DNA of 48,935 nt from Bacillota bacterium. Its GTDB lineage: Bacteria; Bacillota; Clostridia; Acetivibrionales; JAMNYG01. A program made the position numbers and the translations under genes. A model generated the notes under the pieces. It was not told the origin of the DNA. It did no database searches and was given only the letters and a program-made list of their open reading frames with translations. This document shows, in pieces, positions 43,089 to 48,935 of the stretch (its first letter is position 1; every line of letters begins with the position of its first letter). The stretch spans positions 1 to 48,935 of the forward strand of contig JAMNYG010000145.1 in assembly GCA_023622945.1 (NCBI GenBank). Direction: 5' to 3'.

Positions 43089-43727
43089 TTATTTTTCATA
43101 AATAAAACTGTCACGACCATTGCCTATCAGTTGGATTTGCTGCATTAAAAGTATATTTTTCAGGTCCTGGTTGCTGGCTGCGTAAATAACCGTACTTCCG
43201 GAACAATTCTTGCATTTCAGGTGTATCCTGTCGGAAAGCAGAGTAAGATCTACATCGCTGCTGCCACAGCTGCAATAAAGGTTGCCCTGCTCAGCCAAAT
43301 CGTGGATCCTGTTCAATGCATCCAGCATGACGCTGGTGTTTTTAAAATAACTGTCATAGCCGAACATGTCAATGAGCTCATCCATTTTCTTTTCGAGAAT
43401 GTCCACTTTACTTCTGACATCCACGTCCCTGCCTATATAACATATCTCCAAACCGGTTTGGGGGCAGACAAACACCAATGTCTCATTTCCAAACATTCTC
43501 TTTCTTTGAACTAGAACAGAATGGTTTCCTCCACAGCTTATACATGGAATGGTCAGCTTAAGCTTACCGGCTGTTTCACTGCAGATTGTAATGCTTGATT
43601 TTTTACAACGGCAGGTGAAATAATGTTCTTTCTTACGGATAAGCTTAAAACCTGATAAACTGAAAAAGCTGAAGGTCCCACAGGCAGAGCATTTATACGC
43701 AATGGTTATGCCAGTATCTATTATCAT
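43089..43727 (-). CDS. Zinc-ribbon protein of unknown function
   Basis: A 212-residue soluble protein with at least three Cys pairs that look like zinc ribbons: YKCSACGTF with CRC, then PCISCGG with CPQTGLEICY, and near the end YCSCGS with CKNC. A helical segment between them (DVRSKVDILEKKMDELIDMF) could be a coiled coil. No known enzymatic motif was recognised. GGTGT precedes the ATG. It sits upstream of rho on the same strand, separated by the rho promoter. A nucleic-acid or protein-binding role is possible but not shown. Confidence 0.75.
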   Translation of the reverse strand: MIIDTGITIAYKCSACGTFSFFSLSGFKLIRKKEHYFTCRCKKSSITICSETAGKLKLTIPCISCGGNHSVLVQRKRMFGNETLVFVCPQTGLEICYIGRDVDVRSKVDILEKKMDELIDMFGYDSYFKNTSVMLDALNRIHDLAEQGNLYCSCGSSDVDLTLLSDRIHLKCKNCSGSTVIYAASNQDLKNILLMQQIQLIGNGRDSFIYEK

Positions 43728-44054
43728 TTGTTACACCTCATTGTAAATAATTATTCGCCGACTCCTTGAAAAATCCTCCTTTCAGAAGAGTTTTTTGCCT
43801 GGAGGAATGTGGAAATTTATAAAAACACCTCTGCACTAATAAAATATATCCCAAAAGCGATAAATTTAAACATATTGCATGACAGGAAACGAAAAAATTC
43901 TGTATATATGGTAAAGTATATGAAAAACAATATATAAAAAACGCAGAAAAACAGGTAACTGAAAATCAAAATATAAAGGTAATCAAAATATACAGATATC
44001 AAAGTATATAGAAAAATTAAAATGCGCAGAAACTCAAAATGTATAATAATCAAG
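43728..44054. other. AT-rich intergenic region
   Basis: No gene is supported. About 43900-44040 is rich in short AT repeats (ATATAAAGGTAATCAAAATA and similar), giving a spurious hydrophobic frame on the minus strand. Confidence 0.4.
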
Positions 44055-44078
44055 AAGCTCCGGTGTTACCGGAGCCTC
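44055..44078 (-). terminator. Terminator of the ABC importer operon
   Basis: GCTCCGGT and ACCGGAGC form an 8 bp GC-rich stem with a 3 nt loop, followed on the minus strand by TTCTTGATTATTATAC. It lies 8 bp after the binding-protein gene. Confidence 0.65.
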
Positions 44079-44082
44079 TGGC

Positions 44083-45087
44083 TTATTTTTTAACCTGCTG
44101 GATGGCTCTTTGGGCAAATTCTGTCGTCACTATCTTTTCATATGGAGCTTCCTGTTTGAGTTCTCCTGCAGTTTTCATAACCTCCTGGAGCCGGTCCAAG
44201 GCTTCCTTTTTCATTATGGGATCCTTGTTCCAGGTATCCTGTTCCTTGTATCGCTTTGCTACGGCTATGAGAATTTCTTCATCCGTATCCGGGAAAGAAG
44301 GTTTTATGCTCTTGGCTATTTCCTCGGGAGTATGGCTTTCTACCCATAGCTGTCCCTTATATATGGCATTTGTAAATTTCTGAATGATCTCCGGATTCTT
44401 TTCTATGTAGCTCTTTTTGGCAAAGTAGGCAGTGTAGGGTATTTCACCGCTTTCCTTTCCAATGGAAGCTACAACATAACCTTTGCCTTCCCTCTCCAGC
44501 ATTGATGCCGTAGGCTCAAACAGTGCCACATAATCTCCCAGACCTCCGGTAAAGGCACCTGCCATGAGCGCAAACTGCACGCTTGTATCTACTTCGGCAT
44601 CTACACCCGGAATAACGCCGTGGTTTTTCATGACATACTCAAGTGTCATCAGCGGCACTCCGCCTTTTCTTCCGCCTATGATGTACTTGCCTTTCAGGTC
44701 GGTCCATTTAAAGTCTGGCTCCGGCTGTCGTCCCACCAGGAAAGATCCGTCACGTTTGGTGAGCTGTGCAAATACTACGGCATAGTCTTCTTTTCCCTCA
44801 TTATAAACGTATATTGCAGCTTCAGGTCCCGCAAAGCCTATTTCCGCCTGGCCTGCCAGGACTGCCGTCATTACCTTGTCGGCTCCTGCACCGTTTATTA
44901 GTTCAATTTCCAGACCTTCTTCCCTGAAAAAGCCCTCGTTAAGTGCTACATATTGAGGTGCATAGAAAACCGAGTGGGTTACCTCATTAAGGCGTATCTT
45001 GATCAGTTCCTTTTTCCCGCAGCCGCCGAGCAGCAATGCAGCTATTAAAAAGACAACGACAAGTAAGAATAAAGCGTATCTTTTCAC
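44083..45087 (-). CDS. ABC transporter substrate-binding lipoprotein, NitT/TauT (NMT1-like) family
   Basis: A 334-residue lipoprotein (lipobox LLGGC) of the SsuA/THI5-like binding-protein family: VFYAPQYVALNEGFFREEGL, AVLAGQAEIGFAGPEAAIYV, and PDIIQ-like KNPEIIQKFTNAI. It captures a small ligand for import. The family takes up sulfonates, nitrate, taurine or pyrimidine precursors of thiamin; nothing here fixes the ligand. It is the last of three genes, after ATPase and permease. Confidence 0.9.
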   Translation of the reverse strand: MKRYALFLLVVVFLIAALLLGGCGKKELIKIRLNEVTHSVFYAPQYVALNEGFFREEGLEIELINGAGADKVMTAVLAGQAEIGFAGPEAAIYVYNEGKEDYAVVFAQLTKRDGSFLVGRQPEPDFKWTDLKGKYIIGGRKGGVPLMTLEYVMKNHGVIPGVDAEVDTSVQFALMAGAFTGGLGDYVALFEPTASMLEREGKGYVVASIGKESGEIPYTAYFAKKSYIEKNPEIIQKFTNAIYKGQLWVESHTPEEIAKSIKPSFPDTDEEILIAVAKRYKEQDTWNKDPIMKKEALDRLQEVMKTAGELKQEAPYEKIVTTEFAQRAIQQVKK

Positions 45088-45145
45088 AGATCATACCTCC
45101 TTTTCAAGTTCAAGATAGTTTTCTTTTAAGATTCCAGATATCAGG

Positions 45146-45967
45146 TTATTTATGGAAGCTGCTTCTCATTATCAACTTCTCCAGGTAGACAACTCCCTGA
45201 TACATCAGGGCAGCTGCAACTGCCAGAATAATAACGCTTGTCATAACAAGATCCAGCTGGAAAACCTGGCCCCCGTATACAATCAGGTATCCGAGGCCGG
45301 CTTTGGAAACCAGAAACTCGCCTACAATAACTCCTACCCATGACAGACCTACATTGATTTTCAATGCGCTTATTATGGTGGGAAATGCGGAAGGAAGCAC
45401 AACCTTGGTCAGGATCTGCCATTTCTTCGCCCCAAAGGTTTTAACAAGCTTTATTTTATCGGGATCTACCGATATAAACCCATTCCACACTTCCAGTATT
45501 GTAACTATTACTGACACTGCAATGGCCATCACGATGATTGATAAGGGACCGGCCCCGATCCAAACTATGAAAATAGGGCCTAAGGCAATCTTGGGCAAGC
45601 TGTTCAGTATAACAAGATGAGGTTCCAGAACACGGGCCAGGAAATCAGACCACCAAAGAATGATGGCGATTATGGTCCCTGCCAGTGTCCCCAGGATAAA
45701 ACCTGTTACGGTTTCCGCACATGTAATGAAAATGTGTCTGAACAGCTGTCCTTCCCGGTATAAATTTGCCAAAGTTCTTGCTATTCTTGAGGGCTGGCTT
45801 GTAATAAAGGAATCTATTATTTTAAGCCGTCCTGCAATTTCCCACAGTATAAACAGCACTACCACCAGCAGTACCTGCGTTATATGAATCATAGTTTTTC
45901 TGATTTTCACTTTTCTTAAGTATTCTGCATGTTCCTTTGAAATGGTCTGCAATTGTGTATCAGACAT
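45146..45967 (-). CDS. ABC transporter permease, NitT/TauT family
   Basis: A 273-residue permease with about six membrane helices. The EAA loop that contacts the ATPase is visible as VKTFGAKKWQILTKVVLPSA. AGTIIAIILWWSDFLARVLE and LPKIALGPIFIVWIGAGPLS are typical of SsuC/TauC-like permeases. The ATG at 45967 overlaps the ATPase gene by 8 bp, with AAGGAG 10 nt upstream; an ATG two codons earlier is also possible. The longer open frame is not family-like. Confidence 0.9.
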   Translation of the reverse strand: MSDTQLQTISKEHAEYLRKVKIRKTMIHITQVLLVVVLFILWEIAGRLKIIDSFITSQPSRIARTLANLYREGQLFRHIFITCAETVTGFILGTLAGTIIAIILWWSDFLARVLEPHLVILNSLPKIALGPIFIVWIGAGPLSIIVMAIAVSVIVTILEVWNGFISVDPDKIKLVKTFGAKKWQILTKVVLPSAFPTIISALKINVGLSWVGVIVGEFLVSKAGLGYLIVYGGQVFQLDLVMTSVIILAVAAALMYQGVVYLEKLIMRSSFHK

Positions 45968-46736
45968 GTACATCCAGCTCCTTCCATATCTTGTTGAAGT
46001 AATAGCGAAATTCGGGTGCATCTCTGCATGACAGGGGCGTCCTGTTTTCACAGCTCAGCTTAATTTCATAGATGTTTTTTATGGTGCCCGGCCTTCTAGA
46101 CAGCACCACCACCCTGTCAGCCATGCTTATGCTTTCGGCAATATCATGGGTCACCAGTATTGCGGTCTTTTTTTCCTTCTTTATTATTGAATATATATCC
46201 TCGGACACAGCCAGCCTGGTCTGATAATCAAGAGCTGAAAAAGCTTCGTCCAGAAGCAGAATATCAGGCTTTGTTGCCAGTGTCCTGATAAGAGCAACCC
46301 TCTGCCTCATACCTCCCGACAGCTGGTTTGGATATTTATCCTTGAACTCATACAGTCCATAGGTTTTGAGAAGTTCAACAACATACTGCTTGCTTTCTTC
46401 GTTAAGACTGTTTCTTATCTCAAGGCCTAACAATGCATTTCCGAGTATGTTCCTCCAGTCAAACAAATGGTCCCTTTGCAGCATGTATCCCACTTCATTG
46501 GACGTGCCCGTCACCATTTTGCCGTTTAAGAGTATTTTTCCGCTTGTAGGTAAAATGAGGCCGGCTATCAGGGATAAAAGAGTTGACTTCCCACAGCCGC
46601 TTGGTCCGACAATGCTGATGAACTCACCCTTTTTAACATGGAGGTTGATGTTTTCCAGTGCAGTTATTTCTCCGTTTAATGATTGATATTTCATTCCTAC
46701 ATTATGTAGCTCAAGTAAGTAACTCAGTCTGATCAC
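45960..46736 (-). CDS. ABC transporter ATPase, NitT/TauT family
   Basis: A 258-residue nucleotide-binding subunit. Walker A is GPSGCGKSTLLSLIAGL, the signature is LSGGMRQRVALIRTLA, Walker B is DILLLDEAFSALDYQTR, and the switch His lies in ILVTHDIAESISMADRV. It powers import through the permease and binding protein downstream. The start is a GTG at 46736 with AAGGCG close before it, so the exact start is uncertain. It is first of the three genes. Confidence 0.92.
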   Translation of the reverse strand: MIRLSYLLELHNVGMKYQSLNGEITALENINLHVKKGEFISIVGPSGCGKSTLLSLIAGLILPTSGKILLNGKMVTGTSNEVGYMLQRDHLFDWRNILGNALLGLEIRNSLNEESKQYVVELLKTYGLYEFKDKYPNQLSGGMRQRVALIRTLATKPDILLLDEAFSALDYQTRLAVSEDIYSIIKKEKKTAILVTHDIAESISMADRVVVLSRRPGTIKNIYEIKLSCENRTPLSCRDAPEFRYYFNKIWKELDVHV

Positions 46737-46812
46737 CGCCTTACGGGATTCGCCTTCATCTTCGTTAACAGTATATTCTCATGGTCTTTAAAGGGTACCA
46801 GGGACAGAAAAG

Positions 46813-46890
46813 ATAACTCCCGGGTTCCGATGGGGATAATTCCCGGGTACTGATGTCAACCAAAATCCATGTGTCAGCCAAAACCCGAGG
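46813..46890. repeat. Two short tandem direct repeats in a divergent intergenic region
   Basis: GATAACTCCCGGGTTCCGAT and GATAATTCCCGGGTACTGAT are 23 bp apart. TGTCAACCAAAATCCATG and TGTCAGCCAAAACCCGAG follow, 18 bp apart. They lie between the ABC operon and the MutS-like gene, and could be operator pairs or relics of repeats. Confidence 0.5.
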
Positions 46891-46930
46891 CACATTTTGT
46901 CCGTTTTCCTTTTCAGGAATTCTGCTCCGA

Positions 46931-46960
46931 TTGAAAAGGATGATACGCCTAAAGTATAAT
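46931..46960 (+). promoter_or_regulatory. Sigma-A promoter of the MutS-like gene
   Basis: TTGAAA and a perfect TATAAT with an 18 nt spacer, 36 bp before the ATG. Confidence 0.65.
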
Positions 46961-46996
46961 TAGATAATAAACTTAAAACATCAGGAGAATAATATT

Positions 46997-48673
46997 ATGG
47001 GAAACGCTTTTGGATTTGTCCTGCTTGTTCTGTTGCTTGTCTCGGCAGTAATTGTTTATACAATTGTCAACAGCAAAAGAAACAAGGCAAGGCTGGAAAG
47101 GAAAATCAGGGAAAGCTGGGGCAAGGTACCCAAACCCGAAAAAAAAGCATCAGAGTGCTCGAATTATTTCAAACAATATAAGGAAGAAGTCAAAGACAGA
47201 TTTTTAATAGATGATATTACATGGAATGACCTGGACATGGATGAGGTATTTGCCAGGCTGAACAGCTGCTGGTCCACAGTGGGTGAGGAATACCTGTACT
47301 CGCTTCTCAGGGAACCTCTGTTTGATGAAAATGCATTGAAGGAAAGGGGCAGGCTCATAGATTTTTTCATGAGCAATCCCAGGGAGCGTGCTCAACTGCA
47401 GTATTTGCTGGCACGGCTCGGAAAAGTCAAATCGGTTGACATACCTTTTTATATTTATAATAAAAAAGGTGAGACTTCAAAACGGGGATTGTATTACAAA
47501 TTGCTTGCAGCTGTTCCTGTATTGTCGTTAGCAGGAATGATCATCAATTTCCCGGCCGGATTGATGTTTTTCATCCTCTCCATGACCTTAAACAGCACTA
47601 TATATTATAAAACCAAGAACGAAATCGCATCCCAGCTGGAAGCTCTGAGCTATATCGTTGCCCTGATCTTCTGCGGAGAAAAGGCTTCTTTCCTCAATAT
47701 CGAAGAGATAAAGGAGTATCGCCGGATTCTTTCCGAATCGGTGCGTAAGGTGAGGGGAATCGGTAAAAAGTCTTTCTATGTGCTCTACAAGACTGAAGAT
47801 CCTTTAATAGAATATGTAAAAGTGGTGCTTTTGGGAGAGCTCATCGCTTTTGAAAGCATATCCTCCATTATTTCAAAATACAGCGACGATATAATCAGGA
47901 TATATAAAACCCTGGGCTTTCTTGAAAGCATGATATCCATAGCTTCGTACAGGGAAAGCATTAAATATTATTCCACACCGCAGTTAAGCCGGTCCGATGG
48001 AAAGACCGGTTTACAGCTTTATTTTAAGGACATATATCACCCCCTCATAAAAGAACCCGTGCCCAACTCCCTGCATGCAGAAAAACCGGTGCTCATTACC
48101 GGCTCAAACGCATCGGGGAAATCCACTTTCCTGAAAACTGTGGCCATCAACGCCATCTTTGCCCAGACCATATATACCTGCCTTGCTGCAGAGTATTCAT
48201 CGAACTATTTCATGATATTTACGTCCATGGCCCTGAAAGACAATCTGTCAAACAATGAAAGCTATTTTATAGCGGAAATCAAGTCCCTGAAGAGGATCAT
48301 TGACAGCTTAAACAGTGGCATTCCCTGTCTTTGCTTCATAGATGAGGTGCTGAGAGGTACAAACACTGTGGAAAGGATTGCGGCTTCTTCCCAGGTCCTT
48401 CGTTACCTGGGCTCAAGTAACTGCCTGTGTTTTGCAGCCACCCATGACATTGAACTTACATCCATCCTTGAAGGGTACTTTGAGAACTATCATTTCAGGG
48501 AAAGCTTTAGCGACAATGAAATAACCTTCGACTACAGGCTGTATCCCGGAAGATCAAATACCAGGAATGCCATAAAGCTGTTAAGGTTCATGGGCTATCC
48601 TGATAGCATCGTCCAGGACGCCGAGAACAGGGCAAACAGCTTCCTTGCAGAAGGAAGCTGGAAAAGGGTATAA
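46997..48673 (+). CDS. Membrane-anchored MutS-like ATPase
   Basis: A 558-residue protein. One membrane helix lies at about 5-24 and a second hydrophobic pair at about 168-200. The C-terminal third is a MutS domain V ATPase: Walker A TGSNASGKSTFLKTVA (near 367), Walker B CLCFIDEVLRGTNTVER and the switch FAATHDIELTSIL. The mismatch-recognition domain I and the Smr nuclease of MutS2 are absent. Such membrane MutS-like proteins are found in many Bacteroidetes and Firmicutes, with no proven role; mismatch repair is unlikely. It has GGAG 9 nt before the ATG and stands alone. Confidence 0.85.
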   Translation: MGNAFGFVLLVLLLVSAVIVYTIVNSKRNKARLERKIRESWGKVPKPEKKASECSNYFKQYKEEVKDRFLIDDITWNDLDMDEVFARLNSCWSTVGEEYLYSLLREPLFDENALKERGRLIDFFMSNPRERAQLQYLLARLGKVKSVDIPFYIYNKKGETSKRGLYYKLLAAVPVLSLAGMIINFPAGLMFFILSMTLNSTIYYKTKNEIASQLEALSYIVALIFCGEKASFLNIEEIKEYRRILSESVRKVRGIGKKSFYVLYKTEDPLIEYVKVVLLGELIAFESISSIISKYSDDIIRIYKTLGFLESMISIASYRESIKYYSTPQLSRSDGKTGLQLYFKDIYHPLIKEPVPNSLHAEKPVLITGSNASGKSTFLKTVAINAIFAQTIYTCLAAEYSSNYFMIFTSMALKDNLSNNESYFIAEIKSLKRIIDSLNSGIPCLCFIDEVLRGTNTVERIAASSQVLRYLGSSNCLCFAATHDIELTSILEGYFENYHFRESFSDNEITFDYRLYPGRSNTRNAIKLLRFMGYPDSIVQDAENRANSFLAEGSWKRV

Positions 48674-48689
48674 AACACCTATCCTGACA

Positions 48690-48925
48690 AAGGAAATGAT
48701 ATGCGGGAATAACTTCCGCTTTACCAAGAGACTGGTCCAGGGTAAGGGGACACTTCTATGCTTCAAGGCACGGGGTCACTTCTCAAACACAGCAGTACAG
48801 GGACACTTCTCTTGCTTCGAAGTATTACTTCGTAGTTTGAGAAGTGTCCCTGTCCCTTGAGAAGTGTTCCTGGTTCGCTTACCGGAAGTGTCCCCGTTCC
48901 TTTTGCTCCTCGCCCTTACTTCCAG
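48690..48925. repeat. REP-like dispersed repeat, long compound copy
   Basis: It starts with AATGATATGCGGGAATAAC, then TTTACCAAGAGACTGGTCCA, as at 20415. Several GGGACACTTCT-like words follow in both directions, including a perfect 13 bp inverted repeat AGGGACACTTCTC (48799-48811) / GAGAAGTGTCCCT (48839-48851), and more GAAGTGT words up to 48900. It appears to be several units stacked after the MutS-like gene. Frames through it are not genes. Confidence 0.7.
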
Positions 48926-48935
48926 TACCTGTTTA

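Noticed and set aside
43817-44053. 78-residue hydrophobic frame on minus
   Set aside because: It arises from AT-rich repeats, giving only Phe, Tyr, Ile and Leu runs; no ribosome site.
48645-48860. 71-residue frame at the right edge
   Set aside because: It overlaps the end of the MutS-like gene and runs through the repeat; its final residues come from the repeat itself.

Overview
The window looks like a chromosomal segment of an anaerobic, endospore-forming, plant-polymer-degrading clostridium, probably in the Acetivibrio/Ruminiclostridium group. Pointers are a SigI/RsgI pair of the biomass-sensing kind, a secreted protein with a carbohydrate-binding module, a complete Rnf complex, a T-box before ilvB, YyaC and SpoIIE-type sporulation-related proteins, strong Shine-Dalgarno sites, and frequent TTG/GTG starts. 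The genus is an inference. No rRNA, tRNA, CRISPR array, phage or transposase gene was seen.

Layout, left to right. 1-3218: housekeeping genes on the minus strand (5' end of gdpP, a MazG-like protein, pheA, and the rpsF-ssb-rpsR operon). 3433-5367: manA on plus, then an apparently inactive rhomboid-fold protein on minus. 5478-9504: a polysaccharide-sensing block on minus. sigI and rsgI overlap by 4 bp and are followed by a secreted copper-amine-oxidase-N/CBM protein. Both sigI and the CBM gene carry the same SigI-type promoter (CCCC, 20 nt, CGAA). 9793-15770: a plus-strand redox block with an MttB-family methyltransferase, a type II NADH dehydrogenase with a C-terminal membrane domain, a PplA-like lipoprotein, an ApbE flavin transferase and a small membrane protein. 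It resembles part of the flavin-based extracellular electron transfer locus of Gram-positive bacteria. 15900-20035: a TAXI-TRAP transporter with its DUF1850 partner, and a small unknown protein.

20585-26067: the branched-chain amino acid operon ilvB-ilvN-ilvC-leuA, behind a sigma-A promoter and a T-box, with REP-like repeats after ilvC and after leuA. 26187-31991: small operons for an HtrA protease, a class I amidotransferase with a DUF951 protein, a rubredoxin, a membrane protein, YyaC and a PAS-PP2C phosphatase. 32251-37312: rnfCDGEAB. 37718-43727: an esterase, then prmC, a DUF1385 protein, rpmE, rho and a zinc-ribbon protein. 44083-46736: a NitT/TauT-type ABC importer. 46997-48673: a membrane-anchored MutS-like ATPase, followed by the longest copy of the REP-like repeat.

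Two themes link distant parts. First, flavin redox chemistry: ApbE at 14180 can supply covalent FMN to RnfG and RnfD (both keep the Thr attachment motif) and perhaps to the lipoprotein beside it, so the Rnf and Ndh2 modules may share one maturation enzyme. Second, repeats: a dispersed family of hairpin elements (9536, 20415, 22220 and 48690) and several short tandem repeats, one of them in frame inside prmC.
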